This document shows, one piece after another, positions 27,824 through 37,505 of a stretch of DNA of 64,000 bases. The stretch is taken from assembly GCA_030247555.1 (NCBI GenBank), contig JAOTSD010000003.1, positions 1 to 64,000 of the forward strand, given 5' to 3'. The translations under genes and the position numbers were made by a program. Source of the DNA: Siculibacillus sp. (GTDB lineage: Bacteria > Pseudomonadota > Alphaproteobacteria > Rhizobiales > Ancalomicrobiaceae). How positions within the stretch are numbered: position 1 is the stretch's first letter; each line of letters begins with the position of its first letter. The notes below the pieces were generated by a model. It was not told the DNA's origin. It worked only from the letters and a program-made list of their open reading frames with translations, and searched no databases.

Positions 27824-28207
27824 ATGAGACCGCGTCGGTTGGTGATCGGTACGGCCGTCCTCGTCCTGCTCGCCGCGGCGGAGGGGCGGGGCGTCGCGGC
27901 CGAGCCCTGCACGACGGCGCGCGCGGCCAACAATCCGGCCTTCGGTGCGCCGCGCGCCTGCGCCCCCGCGCCGCGCGAGACGGCGGCGGCGCCTCGGGCG
28001 AAGGCCGGTCCGGCGAAGCGGGCGACGGCGGGCGAGGGCAGCGTCTTCCGCCCGTTCGACGGCACCACCGTCACCGTCGGCGGCAGCGTCACCGCCGACA
28101 CCGTGGTCGGCCGGGGGGCGCCTCCGCCCCTGAACGGGCACCGCCGACGAGCGGGCAACGGACCGGATCGGCCGTTCGCAGGCGGTGAGGCGCGGGCGGG
28201 GACGTGA
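27824..28207 (+). CDS. Small exported protein of unknown function
   Basis: A 127-residue protein I do not recognise. It has a plausible signal peptide (MRPRRLVIGTAVLVLLAAAEG, cleavage near GVAAEP) and then an Ala/Pro/Arg-rich low-complexity region. A short segment VFRPFDGTTVTVGGSVTADTVVGRG follows, which could form beta strands. The two cysteines of the mature N-terminal part (PCTTARAANNPAFGAPRACAP) might pair. It lies 82 bp after the EipB-like gene and is convergent with panC. The GTGAGAG stretch before the ATG fits a ribosome-binding site. Confidence 0.6.
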   Translation: MRPRRLVIGTAVLVLLAAAEGRGVAAEPCTTARAANNPAFGAPRACAPAPRETAAAPRAKAGPAKRATAGEGSVFRPFDGTTVTVGGSVTADTVVGRGAPPPLNGHRRRAGNGPDRPFAGGEARAGT

Positions 28208-28229
28208 GGCTAGGGCGATCGCCGCCCGC

Positions 28230-29111
28230 TCACACCGCGATGTTGTCGATGAGGCGGGTCCTGCCGAGCCACAGGGCGGCGAGCAGGCGCAGCGGTTCGC
28301 CCGTCTCGCTCGGCGCGGCGAGGGTCACGGCGTTGCGGATCTCGAGATAGTCGACCCGGTCGAAGCCGGCGGCGAGCAGGGCCGCCTTCGCCGTGGCGAG
28401 GGCGGAGGCGGCGTCGCCTCCGGCGCGCACGGTCTCGGCCACCCGGCGCATCTCCGCGACGAGACGGGGGGCGATCACCCGCTCCCGCGGCGAGAGGTAG
28501 GCGTTGCGCGACGACATGGCGAGGCCGTCGGCCTCGCGTACCGTGGCGCCGCCGACGATCTCCACCGGGATCATCAGGTCGCGCACCATCTGCCGGACGA
28601 CGGCGAGTTGCTGGTAGTCCTTCTCGCCGAAGATGGCGATGTCGGGGGCGCAGGCGACGAGCAGCTTGGCGACCACCGTGGCGACACCGGAGAAGAAATG
28701 CGGCCGGAAGTCGGTCTCGAGCCCGAGCGCGGGGCCGGCGACCTCGACCCGGGTCACGGAGCCGAGCGGATACATCTCCAGCGCATTGGGCGCGAAGACG
28801 AGATCGGTGCCGAGCCCGGCGAGCTTCTCGACGTCGGTCCCCTCGGTGCGGGGATAGGTCTGGAAGTCCTCGTGCGGGGCGAACTGCGTCGGGTTGACGA
28901 AGATCGACACCACGACGTGGGTCGCCCGGCGGAAACCCTCCTCGACCAGCGACAGATGTCCCTCGTGCAGCGCGCCCATGGTCGGCACCATGGCGACGGT
29001 CTCGCCCGCCCGACGCCAGGCGTCGACGTGCGTCCTGAGTTCGGCCACGGTCCGTACGATCACCGGTCGACGCCCGACCTCGGATCCGACACTCCGCGTC
29101 ACTTCGATCAT
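28230..29111 (-). CDS. panC: Pantothenate synthetase
   Basis: Condenses pantoate and beta-alanine with ATP hydrolysis in coenzyme A synthesis. The 293-residue protein carries the HIGH-like motif MVPTMGALHEGHLSLV, the pantoate-binding VVSIFVNPTQFAPHEDF, FGEKDYQQLAVVRQM and the KMSKS-like MSSRNAYLSPRER. The N-terminal 18 residues are a short extension before the usual VRTVAELR start. panB is not adjacent in the window. The gene is convergent with the small exported protein gene. Confidence 0.97.
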   Translation of the reverse strand: MIEVTRSVGSEVGRRPVIVRTVAELRTHVDAWRRAGETVAMVPTMGALHEGHLSLVEEGFRRATHVVVSIFVNPTQFAPHEDFQTYPRTEGTDVEKLAGLGTDLVFAPNALEMYPLGSVTRVEVAGPALGLETDFRPHFFSGVATVVAKLLVACAPDIAIFGEKDYQQLAVVRQMVRDLMIPVEIVGGATVREADGLAMSSRNAYLSPRERVIAPRLVAEMRRVAETVRAGGDAASALATAKAALLAAGFDRVDYLEIRNAVTLAAPSETGEPLRLLAALWLGRTRLIDNIAV

Positions 29112-29372
29112 TCCGGTCTCCCGTCGCCGCGGCCGGGCCCCACGCGCCCCGGTCGCGCCTCCATGTTGCGGTGCGGGAGATTGCCAGAAGCGGGCTTCCC
29201 GCGCCAGTCCGTTTTCATCGATTTAAATCGCGACAACGGCGAAGCCGGGGCATTCTTCCGCGGGCGGCGGCGCGGTATGCGACGGGGTGCCGCGTGAGGG
29301 ATGGGCGCGGCCGGACCGAAATGCTATCCCGAAGCGATGCGTCGCGACGAGCGCGGCGCCGACGAGAAGGCC

Positions 29373-30131
29373 ATGAGCGCGGACGAACCCAGAGATCGCG
29401 GCGCACTCGACCACACCGGCTCCACCGCGCCGAGCGGGCGCTCCGGGGCCGACGACATCGCGCGCTTCCTCGCCGAGACGAGCCGCAAGGCGCGACGCAC
29501 CGCCGGCGGCCGGCTGATCTTCGCCCTCGACGCCACCATGAGTCGCCGCGCCACTTGGGAGCACGCCTCGGTGCTGCAGGCGGCGATGTTCGAGGAGGCG
29601 GCGCGGGTCGGCGGGCTCGAGGTGCAGCTCGTCTACTACCGCGGTCAGGGCGAGTGTCGGGCGAGCCGCTGGTTCACCGAGGCGGCCGATCTGGCGCGGG
29701 TGATGGGCGGCATCGACTGCCGCGCGGGAGCGACGGCGATCGGCCGCGTGCTCTCCCATGTCGCGGCGGAGGCGCGTGAGCGGCCGGTGGCGGCGATGGC
29801 CTTCGTCGGCGACGCGTGCGAAGAGGACGAGGGCCTGCTCGAGGATCTGGCGGGGCGGGCGGCGATGACCGGCGTCGCCTGTTTCATGTTCCAGGAGGGA
29901 CACGACCGGCGGGTGGCGCGGCTCTTCGGCGAGATCGCCCGCTTGACGCGAGGAGCGCACGTTCCCTTCGACGAAGGCGCGGCCGACCGGTTGGGCGCGT
30001 TGCTGCGGGCGGTCGCCGCCTACGCGACGGGCGGGCGCGAGGCGCTGGTGGCGCTCGCGGCGCGCCGGGAAGGCGAGGGGGCGCGGCTCCTCCTCGGGCG
30101 GATGGACGATCCCGACGCGGGAGGGCGGTGA
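29373..30131 (+). CDS. VWA-like domain protein
   Basis: A 252-residue cytoplasmic protein with a von Willebrand factor A-like fold: GRLIFALDATMSRRATWEHA matches a first strand and MIDAS-like DxTxS loop, followed by LEVQLVYYRGQGECRASRWF and PVAAMAFVGDACEEDEGLLED. Metal binding is probable but not proven. Two in-frame ATG codons upstream (29301 and 29337) are possible starts; the one at 29373 gives the shortest leader before the domain. The stop codon overlaps the next ATG by one base, coupling it to a membrane protein with a J domain; the pair occurs together in other alphaproteobacteria. Confidence 0.75.
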   Translation: MSADEPRDRGALDHTGSTAPSGRSGADDIARFLAETSRKARRTAGGRLIFALDATMSRRATWEHASVLQAAMFEEAARVGGLEVQLVYYRGQGECRASRWFTEAADLARVMGGIDCRAGATAIGRVLSHVAAEARERPVAAMAFVGDACEEDEGLLEDLAGRAAMTGVACFMFQEGHDRRVARLFGEIARLTRGAHVPFDEGAADRLGALLRAVAAYATGGREALVALAARREGEGARLLLGRMDDPDAGGR

Positions 30132-30901
30132 TGAATTCGGTGTTTCTCGGCGTCGCCGTGCTGGTCGGCGTGCTGGTGTTGATGCAGGGCTTCGTCTCGG
30201 CCAATCCGGCCAAGCTCGCGGTCACGTTCAAGCGGGCGGGGGCGGCGGCGCTGATGGCGCTGGCGGTCGCCATGCTGGCCACCGGGCGCTTCGTCGTGGC
30301 GGTGCCGCTGTTCGTCTTCGCGCTGATGCTGGCGGGACCGACGGCGGGCAACTACGCCCGCTGGATCCGGCCGTTCCTCGGACCATGGAGCGGGCTCATG
30401 GCGGCCTTCGGCTCGGGTGGGGCCTCGGCGCGCGGGCGGCGCTCGGTGGTGCGCTCGGCGGCGCTGGAGATGGAACTCGACCACGATACCGGCACGCTCT
30501 CCGGAAGGGTGCTCGCCGGGCGGTTCGAGGGTCACGATCTGGCGCGGTTGTCGGTGGAGGACCTTCTGGCATTGTGGCGGGAGATCGGGGCGGATCCGGA
30601 GAGCCGGTCACTCTTGGAGGCTTATCTCGATCGCCGGGCGCCCGTCTGGCGCCAGCACGCTCAGGAAGATCCGGCAGCGCGGCAGAGCGGCGCGGCGCGC
30701 ACGGGCGCGATGACCGACGAGGAGGCCCACCAGATTCTCGGCCTTCGTCCAGGCGCGTCCCACGCCGAGATCAGGGAAGCGCATCGACGACTCGTGAAGG
30801 CGGTGCACCCCGACACGGGGGGCTCCACGTTCCTGACCGCCAAGATCAACGAAGCCAAGGACAGACTCGTCGGCAAACATGGGACGCGCTCCAATCACTG
30901 A
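30131..30901 (+). CDS. Membrane-anchored J-domain protein
   Basis: A 256-residue protein with two or three N-terminal membrane segments (VFLGVAVLVGVLVLMQGF, AAALMALAVAMLATGRF, VPLFVFALMLAGPTAG) and a cytoplasmic part. It ends in a short J domain: EEAHQILGLRPGASHAEIREAHR followed by LVKAVHPDTGGS. The HPD tripeptide needed to stimulate Hsp70 ATPase is present, so it may recruit DnaK to the membrane. It starts at the stop codon of the VWA-like gene (1-bp overlap). The last 7 bp overlap the end of the convergent carboxypeptidase gene. Confidence 0.85.
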   Translation: MNSVFLGVAVLVGVLVLMQGFVSANPAKLAVTFKRAGAAALMALAVAMLATGRFVVAVPLFVFALMLAGPTAGNYARWIRPFLGPWSGLMAAFGSGGASARGRRSVVRSAALEMELDHDTGTLSGRVLAGRFEGHDLARLSVEDLLALWREIGADPESRSLLEAYLDRRAPVWRQHAQEDPAARQSGAARTGAMTDEEAHQILGLRPGASHAEIREAHRRLVKAVHPDTGGSTFLTAKINEAKDRLVGKHGTRSNH

Positions 30902-32637
30902 CGCAGAGCAAGACAAGCGAAATCCTTGCGCTTGAGGGCGCGGCAGGCGTCCTCGGCGCGTTTCTGATCCTGGAACCCGGCGAAGCGGGCCCGCCATACG
31001 CGACCCGACCCGGTGGTGGCCGCTTCGGTGAAGCCGTCGGCGCGGGCGAGCACGGAGCCGCCCTTGTCCCTGGCCTTGTCGAGAGCGGCGTGGGCCGCCC
31101 GGTCGTTGTCGTAGGCGCCGATCTGGACCACCCAACCCTGACGCTCGATCGCTTTGGGCGCCGGCAGCGGCGCCGCCGGTTCGAGGCGCTGTCGATGCAG
31201 GGTGCCGGTGGTCGCCGCCGCGACCTCACGCGACGAGAGCGTCGCCGTGGCGAGGGAGACGGGACGTGGCGGCGTCGCATCGACGACCGGCGCCGGGCGC
31301 GGCGAAGCCGCGGCGACCCGCGTCGGTGCCTCCGCCGGCATCGGTTGGGGGATCGGTTGGCCGCCGCGCGGCAGGAGGATGGCGCGGGCCATGGCGACCG
31401 CGGCGCCGTGGTCGGTCGAGGTGCGGGCGGCCTGCTCGGGCGGCGCGATCGCGACCACGTCCGAACTGGCGAGGCGCGGCTTGTTGGAGGCCGGCGGAAC
31501 GCCGGCCGGAGCGGACACCGGAGCCATCGCCAGCAGCGCCATGGGTTCGGCCGTTTCGTCGCCGAGCCGATCGGCGGTCGTCGCGGCGGGGCGCGAGGGG
31601 GCGGCGAGCGGCAGCGCGGCGAAGCGGGTCGGCGCGGCCGGGGAGGCGGTCGCCGTCTCGGGCGCGTCGTCGTCGATCTCGGCGGTCCGGGTCGAGCCGG
31701 TCTCCTCGAACACCGAAGAGACCTTCGAGCCGGCCGAAGCCTGGGGTAGATGGGCGCTCAGCAGCGCCGCCATGTGGTCGTCGCGGGCGCGGCCGGAGGA
31801 GCCGCCCATCACCGCGGCGACGAGATGACGGCCGTCGCGGCGGATCGACGAGACGAGATTGAAGCCGGAGGCGTTGGTGTAGCCGGTCTTGATGCCGTCG
31901 ATGCCCTCGAGGCGATAGAGCAGCTTGTTGTGGTTGCCGTGAACCGAATTGCCCCAAGCGAAGGAACGCGTCGCGAAATAGCGGTACTGGACCGGGAAGC
32001 GCTCCTGGAGGGCGCGACCGAGCACCACCATGTCGCGGGCGGTGGTGAACTGGGCGTCGTGGGGCAGGCCGGAAGCGTTGTAGAAGACGGTGTTGCGCAT
32101 GCCGATGCGGCGCGCCGTCGAGGTCATGCGACGGGCGAAGGCCTGTTCGGTGCCGCCGAGGTTCTCGGCGACGGTCACCGCAACATCGTTGGCCGACTTG
32201 GTGACGAGCGCGCGTATGGCGTCCTCCGCCGCGATCGTCTGGCCGGGGCGCAGGCCGAGCTTCGAAGGGGCCTGGGCGGAGGCTTTGGGCGAGGCGGTGA
32301 AACGGGTCGCGGGGGCCACCTTGCGCTTCTGCATGTCCTCGAAGAGGAGATAGAGCGTCATCATCTTGGTGAGAGACGCGGGGTGGCGCGGGGCGTCGGC
32401 GTTCTTGGCGTAGAGGACCTTGCCGGTCTTGTCGTCGATGACGATCGCGGCATAGCGCGGCGAACCGACGAGATCACCGGAGCCGGCGACCATGCGCTGG
32501 GCCTTGGCCCTGGCCGGGCCGTTGAATTTCTTGCGTTTGCCGGCCTCGGCGGTCGTCACGCTCAGGGAACAGACGACCAGAGCCATCAGGACCGACCAGA
32601 CCAGGCGGCCCCGCCCCAAGGTACGCGAATACTGCAC
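30895..32637 (-). CDS. D-alanyl-D-alanine carboxypeptidase with SPOR-like C-terminus
   Basis: Periplasmic penicillin-binding protein of the DacA/DacF type. After a signal peptide (WSVLMALVVCSLSVTTAEA) the peptidase S11 domain shows SLTKMM (SxxK serine), SANDVA (SxN) and GIDGIKTGYT (KTG). A long Ala/Pro-rich linker follows, then a C-terminal segment WVVQIGAYDNDRAAHAALDK typical of the SPOR peptidoglycan-binding domain. The GTG at 32637 is chosen because GAGGA lies 7 nt upstream and the signal peptide then has normal length. The 580-residue length is usual for the SPOR-containing subfamily in Hyphomicrobiales. Confidence 0.92.
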   Translation of the reverse strand: MQYSRTLGRGRLVWSVLMALVVCSLSVTTAEAGKRKKFNGPARAKAQRMVAGSGDLVGSPRYAAIVIDDKTGKVLYAKNADAPRHPASLTKMMTLYLLFEDMQKRKVAPATRFTASPKASAQAPSKLGLRPGQTIAAEDAIRALVTKSANDVAVTVAENLGGTEQAFARRMTSTARRIGMRNTVFYNASGLPHDAQFTTARDMVVLGRALQERFPVQYRYFATRSFAWGNSVHGNHNKLLYRLEGIDGIKTGYTNASGFNLVSSIRRDGRHLVAAVMGGSSGRARDDHMAALLSAHLPQASAGSKVSSVFEETGSTRTAEIDDDAPETATASPAAPTRFAALPLAAPSRPAATTADRLGDETAEPMALLAMAPVSAPAGVPPASNKPRLASSDVVAIAPPEQAARTSTDHGAAVAMARAILLPRGGQPIPQPMPAEAPTRVAAASPRPAPVVDATPPRPVSLATATLSSREVAAATTGTLHRQRLEPAAPLPAPKAIERQGWVVQIGAYDNDRAAHAALDKARDKGGSVLARADGFTEAATTGSGRVWRARFAGFQDQKRAEDACRALKRKDFACLALRQ

Positions 32638-32851
32638 TGTCACATCCTCGAAGCCGTCGTCCGCCACGCGTGCGAACGCCTCGATGTCCTGATCGGCGCG
32701 CCGTGCCCGTCGCCGGGAACGTCCCTCATCCGCCTCCGGCGCTGATGCGCCGGAGGCGGGACACGAGGTGTGGCGCGCCGCCCACATCGACCAGAATGCG
32801 ACCGACGAGGTTGAGGATCGGTAAATTCGGGGGCGCTCAACACGACTATGG

Positions 32852-32901
32852 TGCAATGCAAAATAATGTTGACCGCAGTGCGCAATTCTATCATATTGCG
32901 C
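32852..32901 (+). promoter_or_regulatory. Palindromes in phasin upstream region, PhaR-like
   Basis: TGCAATGCA at 32852-32860 resembles the TGC...GCA sites reported for the PHB-responsive repressor PhaR in alphaproteobacteria. A second inverted repeat, GCGCAAT with an 8-nt spacer and ATTGCGC, spans 32880-32901. The stretch is AT-richer than its surroundings. Together they suggest the regulated promoter of the phasin gene. Confidence 0.4.
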
Positions 32902-32984
32902 CGCAGCATCGATCGGGCGCCGACCCGGATCGGTCGAAGAGCCCGGCGTTCGGCGGCGAACGCCCAGACACGAGGATGGCCCAC

Positions 32985-33314
32985 ATGATCGCTTCCGTCG
33001 AAGATTTCCAGAAGCTCGCCAAGGACAACACCGCGAACGCCCAGAAGGCTTTCGGCTCGCTCTCCAAGGGTCTGCAGACCATCGCCTCCGAGATCGGTGA
33101 CTATTCCAAGAAGTCCTTCGAGGAGGGTTCGGCCGTTCTCGAGCAGCTGGCCGGCGCCAAGACCCTCGACAAGGTCGTCGAGATCCAGTCCGATTACGCC
33201 AAGAAGGCCTACGAGGGCTTCGTCGCCCAGTCGACCAAGGTCGGTGAACTCTACGTCGACCTCGCCAAGGAACTGGCGAAGCCGTTCGAAGGCATGATGC
33301 CGAAGGCGAAGTGA
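32985..33314 (+). CDS. Phasin family protein
   Basis: A 109-residue phasin-2-type protein that in relatives coats polyhydroxyalkanoate granules. The amphipathic, lysine- and alanine-rich sequence has the family segments ASVEDFQKLAKDNTANAQKA and VVEIQSDYAKKAYEGFVAQS. The ATG at 32985 lies 9 nt after a GAGG ribosome-binding site; an in-frame ATG three codons earlier is too close to it. It is followed by a strong terminator, so it is monocistronic. No PHA synthase gene is seen in this window. Confidence 0.9.
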   Translation: MIASVEDFQKLAKDNTANAQKAFGSLSKGLQTIASEIGDYSKKSFEEGSAVLEQLAGAKTLDKVVEIQSDYAKKAYEGFVAQSTKVGELYVDLAKELAKPFEGMMPKAK

Positions 33315-33365
33315 TCGCTCGGGCACGGTGAGCGCGTCGGCGCTCCCTCCGAACGAGAGGTTCCG

Positions 33366-33399
33366 CGAAAGGCCCGGTCGGTGACGACCGGGCCTTTCG
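33366..33399 (+). terminator. Intrinsic terminator after phasin gene
   Basis: CGAAAGGCCCGGTCG, loop GTGA, CGACCGGGCCTTTCG: a perfect 15-bp stem 51 bp after the phasin stop, with CCTTTCGTCGTT at its end. Confidence 0.85.
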
Positions 33400-33656
33400 T
33401 CGTTCACGTTCGAGCGAGCGGGACCGGTTCCGCGGCGGCGTCCTTCCGGGGGTGGAGTGCGACGACGTTGCGGGGCGGCGGCGATGCCCTACAATGTTCG
33501 GCGAAGCATCCCATATGCTTCGGGTGAGAGTGGGGGAAGGTCGTCCGATGGACGGCTCCGCCGAACCTTCCGACGGCCCGCGGGCCGGAACGTCAACGAG
33601 CCGTGCCCCGGGGCGGCTGCATCCTGCGAAGCGAAATGCGCGTATTCGTCACGATC

Positions 33657-33986
33657 ATGAGCCAGGAACCACCCCGCATCGGCGACGATGATCCCGATCA
33701 CGGTGTGGCCACCAAGGTCCGTCCCAAGGTCAAGCGGCCGAACATGTACCGTGTTCTGCTGCTCAACGACGATTACACGCCGATGGAGTTCGTGGTCCAC
33801 GTGCTGGAACGCTTCTTCAACAAGGGGCGCGACGAGGCGACGCGGATCATGTTGCACGTCCACCACCACGGTGTGGGGGAATGCGGCATCTTCACCTACG
33901 AGGTGGCCGAGACCAAGGTCACCCAAGTGATGGACTTCGCCCGCCGGAACCAGCATCCGCTGCAGTGCGTCATGGAAAAGAAGTGA
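33657..33986 (+). CDS. clpS: ClpS adaptor
   Basis: Adaptor that delivers N-degron substrates to ClpAP. The 109-residue protein has an acidic/basic flexible N-terminus and the ClpS core: [20 protein letters not shown] with the [11 protein letters not shown]-degron pocket, followed by [20 protein letters not shown] and [19 protein letters not shown]. It is 10 bp upstream of clpA, the usual pairing. An in-frame ATG at 33636 is an alternative start; neither has a strong ribosome-binding site. Confidence 0.95.
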   Translation: MSQEPPRIGDDDPDHGVATKVRPKVKRPNMYRVLLLNDDYTPMEFVVHVLERFFNKGRDEATRIMLHVHHHGVGECGIFTYEVAETKVTQVMDFARRNQHPLQCVMEKK

Positions 33987-33996
33987 GGTCCGACCC

Positions 33997-36432
33997 GTGC
34001 CGTCCTTCTCCCGCAGCCTCGAGAAGGCGCTCCATCAGGCCCTGCATCTGGCCAACGAGCGCCATCAGGAATACGCCACCCTCGAGCACCTCCTGCTGGC
34101 TCTGATCGAGGATCAGGACGCCGGGGCGGTGATGCGGGCCTGCAACGTAGACCTCGAGGTGCTGAAGCGCAATCTCGTCGAATATGTCGACACCGAGCTC
34201 GAGAACCTCGTCTCCGACGGCGACGACGACGCCAAACCGACGGCCGCCTTCCAGCGGGTGATCCAGCGCGCCGTGATCCACGTGCAGTCGTCGGGGCGCG
34301 AGGAGGTGACCGGGGCGAACGTGCTCGTCGCCATCTTCGCCGAGCGCGAGTCCCACGCGGCCTATTTCCTGCGAGAGCAGGACATGACCCGCTACGACGC
34401 GGTCAATTACATCAGCCACGGTATCGCCAAGCGAGCGGGCATGACCGAGGCTCGTCCCCCTCGCGGCGCGGAGGAAGAGATGTCGTCGACCGAGACCTCC
34501 GCCGAGACCAAGAAGAAGACCGAGGCCCTCGAAGCCTATTGCGTCAACCTCAACGACAAGGCACTCAAGGGCAAGATCGATCCGCTGATCGGCCGCGACG
34601 CCGAGATCGCCCGCACCATTCAGGTGCTGTGCCGCCGTTCGAAGAACAATCCGCTCTACGTCGGCGATCCCGGCGTCGGCAAGACCGCCATCGCCGAGGG
34701 ACTCGCCCGCCGCATCGTCGAGGGTGAGGTGCCGGAAGTGCTGCTCGGCTCGACCGTCTTCGCCCTCGACATGGGGGCGCTGCTGGCCGGCACGCGCTAC
34801 CGCGGCGACTTCGAGGAGCGGCTGAAGCAGGTGGTCAAGGAGATCGAGGAGTATCCGAAGGCGATCATGTTCATCGACGAGATCCACACCGTGATCGGCG
34901 CGGGTGCGACCTCGGGCGGCGCCATGGATGCCTCGAATCTGCTCAAGCCCGCCCTCGCTTCGGGCAACGTCCGCTGCATCGGCTCGACCACCTACAAGGA
35001 GTATCGCCAGTTCTTCGAGAAGGACCGGGCGCTGGTCCGCCGCTTCCAGAAGATCGACGTCAACGAGCCTTCGGTGCCGGACGCCATCGAGATCCTCAAG
35101 GGGCTGAAGCCCTATTTCGAGGAGCACCACAAGGTCCGCTACACCCACGACGCCATCAAGGCGGCGGTTGAACTGGCGGCGCGCTACATCAACGACCGCA
35201 AGCTCCCCGACAAGGCGATCGACGTCATCGACGAGTCCGGCGCTGCGCAGATGCTGGTGACCGAGTCGAAGCGGCGCAAGGTCATCGGCGTCAAGGAGAT
35301 CGAAGAGACCATCGCCACCATGGCGCGGATCCCGCCCAAGTCGGTCTCCAAGAACGACGCCGAAGTGCTCGAGCATCTCGACACCAACCTGAAGCGGGTC
35401 GTCTACGGCCAGGAGAAGGCGATCGAGACGCTGGCGGCGGCGATCAAGCTCGCCCGAGCCGGGCTTCGCGAACCGGAAAAGCCCATCGGCTCCTACCTCT
35501 TCGCCGGCCCGACCGGCGTCGGCAAGACCGAGGTGGCCAAGCAGCTCGCCAAGCTGCTCGGAGTGGAGATGCTGCGCTTCGACATGTCGGAGTACATGGA
35601 GCGCCACACCGTCAGCCGGCTGATCGGTGCCCCTCCCGGCTACGTCGGTTTCGATCAGGGCGGCCTCCTGACCGACGGCGTCGACCAGCATCCGCACTGT
35701 GTGCTGCTGCTCGACGAGATCGAGAAGGCCCATCCGGACCTGTTCAACATCCTGTTGCAGGTGATGGACCACGGCAGCCTGACCGATCACAACGGCAAGA
35801 AGGTCGACTTCCGCAACGTCATCCTGATCATGACCACCAACGCCGGCGCCGCCGATCTCGCCCGGGCGCCGATCGGCTTCAACCGGGTCAAGCGCGAGGG
35901 CGAGGACACCGAGGCGATCAACCGCCTGTTCACGCCGGAGTTCCGCAACCGGCTCGACGCGGTCGTCGCCTTCCAGAACCTGCCGCTCGAGGTGATCCGT
36001 CAGGTGGTCACCAAGTTCGTGATGCAGCTCGAGGCGCAGCTCGCCGACCGCAACGTCACCTTCGAGCTCGACGCGGCGGCGACCGACTGGCTCGCCACCC
36101 ACGGCTACGACCGTCAGATGGGGGCCCGCCCGCTCGGCCGCGTCATCCAGGAGCACATCAAGAAGCCGCTCGCCGACGAGGTGCTCTTCGGCAAGCTGAA
36201 GCGCGGCGGCGTGGTCAAGGTGACGGTCGGCAAGAGCGCCGAGGGGAGCGACGAGCTGAAGCTCGAGAGCATCTCGGCGGTGACCGCGGTCGCCGCCCCG
36301 GCGCCCGAGCCGGAGGTCGAGGCCAAGGCCAAGGCCAAGAAGCCGGCGAAGCCGAAAAAGGCGCCGAAGTCCGGCGTCCCGGCGCTCAGCCGACGCCGCG
36401 ACGTGGTGCCGGTCGACCCGGGTGAGGAGTGA
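33997..36432 (+). CDS. clpA: ATP-dependent Clp protease ATPase subunit ClpA
   Basis: AAA+ unfoldase that partners with ClpP. The 811-residue protein has an N-terminal Clp-N repeat domain ([20 protein letters not shown]), then D1 with Walker [14 protein letters not shown] and Walker [15 protein letters not shown], and D2 with Walker [14 protein letters not shown] and Walker [14 protein letters not shown]. There is no ClpB-type middle coiled coil, which fits ClpA. A Lys/Ala-rich C-terminal tail follows. clpP is not in the window. It is convergent with ruvX across 30 bp. Confidence 0.97.
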   Translation: MPSFSRSLEKALHQALHLANERHQEYATLEHLLLALIEDQDAGAVMRACNVDLEVLKRNLVEYVDTELENLVSDGDDDAKPTAAFQRVIQRAVIHVQSSGREEVTGANVLVAIFAERESHAAYFLREQDMTRYDAVNYISHGIAKRAGMTEARPPRGAEEEMSSTETSAETKKKTEALEAYCVNLNDKALKGKIDPLIGRDAEIARTIQVLCRRSKNNPLYVGDPGVGKTAIAEGLARRIVEGEVPEVLLGSTVFALDMGALLAGTRYRGDFEERLKQVVKEIEEYPKAIMFIDEIHTVIGAGATSGGAMDASNLLKPALASGNVRCIGSTTYKEYRQFFEKDRALVRRFQKIDVNEPSVPDAIEILKGLKPYFEEHHKVRYTHDAIKAAVELAARYINDRKLPDKAIDVIDESGAAQMLVTESKRRKVIGVKEIEETIATMARIPPKSVSKNDAEVLEHLDTNLKRVVYGQEKAIETLAAAIKLARAGLREPEKPIGSYLFAGPTGVGKTEVAKQLAKLLGVEMLRFDMSEYMERHTVSRLIGAPPGYVGFDQGGLLTDGVDQHPHCVLLLDEIEKAHPDLFNILLQVMDHGSLTDHNGKKVDFRNVILIMTTNAGAADLARAPIGFNRVKREGEDTEAINRLFTPEFRNRLDAVVAFQNLPLEVIRQVVTKFVMQLEAQLADRNVTFELDAAATDWLATHGYDRQMGARPLGRVIQEHIKKPLADEVLFGKLKRGGVVKVTVGKSAEGSDELKLESISAVTAVAAPAPEPEVEAKAKAKKPAKPKKAPKSGVPALSRRRDVVPVDPGEE

Positions 36433-36462
36433 GATCCGGGGGCGAGCGGGGCGAAGCGCTCC

Positions 36463-36996
36463 CTATGGCCCTCGGTTTCCCCGCGCCGCGCGTTCTTCCG
36501 CCGCCTCGCGCACCGTCCGGGCCATCGCCTGCATACGGTCGAGCGCTCCTTGCAGGATGAAGCTCGCGGCCATCTTGTCGACCACCTCGGCGCGCCTGGC
36601 CCGCGAGGTGTCGGCCTCGAGCAGGGTGCGGGTGACGGCGGTGGTCGACAGGCGCTCGTCCCACCAGGCGATCGGCAGCGTGGTCAGCGGCACCAGATTG
36701 CGGACGAAGGCGCGGGTCGCCTGGGCGCGCGGGCCTTCCGAGCCGTCCATGTTGAGCGGCAGGCCGATGACCATCGCCGCCACCTGCTGTTTCTCACAGA
36801 TCGCCAACAGATCGGCGACGTCGAGCGAGAACTTGCGGCGGCGGATCGTCTCCATCGGCGTGGCGATGCGCCGGCCGAGGTCGGAGAGGGCGAGACCGAT
36901 GGTCTTGGCGCCGAGGTCGAGTCCGATCAGCCGCGCCGAGGCGGGCAGGCGGGCGGCGAGATCGGAAAGCGACAGGGTGGGATCGGGTGCGGCCAT
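36463..36996 (-). CDS. ruvX: RuvX/YqgF Holliday-junction resolvase-like protein
   Basis: RNase H-fold nuclease of the YqgF family, implicated in pre-16S rRNA processing and recombination. The 177-residue protein has the first acidic motif [17 protein letters not shown], then [20 protein letters not shown] and the final [17 protein letters not shown] motif. The N-terminal 36 residues are a moderately long extension. It is divergent from gatC. Confidence 0.93.
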   Translation of the reverse strand: MAAPDPTLSLSDLAARLPASARLIGLDLGAKTIGLALSDLGRRIATPMETIRRRKFSLDVADLLAICEKQQVAAMVIGLPLNMDGSEGPRAQATRAFVRNLVPLTTLPIAWWDERLSTTAVTRTLLEADTSRARRAEVVDKMAASFILQGALDRMQAMARTVREAAEERAARGNRGP

Positions 36997-37162
36997 GGCC
37001 GAGCCCTAGCACGGCGGAGCCGGCGAGGGGAGGGGTGGTGCGCGTCGCACGCCGGCTCGGCGGCCGTCGCCGATTGCCTCGGCTTCTTTCGGGGTGTTAG
37101 AACGGCTCGATCGCGTCGCTGCCGCGCCGCAACACGCCCGTTCGTCCCATGCCGAGGTTCCC

Positions 37163-37450
37163 ATGTCCGTCGATCGTTCGACCGTCGTCCGTGTCGCCCA
37201 TCTGGCGCGCATCCGCGTCGCCGAAGAAGAGGTGGACAAGCTCCAGGGCGAGCTCAATTCGATCCTCGGTTTCGTCGAACAACTCTCCGAACTCGACGTC
37301 TCCGGGGTCGAGCCGCTGACCTCGGTCGTGCCGATCGCCATGAAGAAGCGGGCCGACGTCGTCACCGACGGCGCCATCCCGAAGAAGGTGACGCAGAACG
37401 CGCCGCAGGCCGAAGACGACTTCTTCGTGGTTCCCAAGGTGGTCGAGTGA
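37163..37450 (+). CDS. gatC: Asp/Glu-tRNA amidotransferase subunit C
   Basis: Small subunit of GatCAB, which converts Asp-tRNA(Asn)/Glu-tRNA(Gln) to the correct amidated forms. The 95-residue protein has [41 protein letters not shown] and the C-terminal FFVVPKVVE typical of GatC. An upstream GAGGTTCCC stretch provides the ribosome-binding site. gatA begins 55 bp later; gatB is not in the window. Confidence 0.96.
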   Translation: MSVDRSTVVRVAHLARIRVAEEEVDKLQGELNSILGFVEQLSELDVSGVEPLTSVVPIAMKKRADVVTDGAIPKKVTQNAPQAEDDFFVVPKVVE

Positions 37451-37505
37451 GCCGGCGAATCCGTCCGCGCCCGTTCCTCCCACGTCATTCGATGGATTGC
37501 CGACC

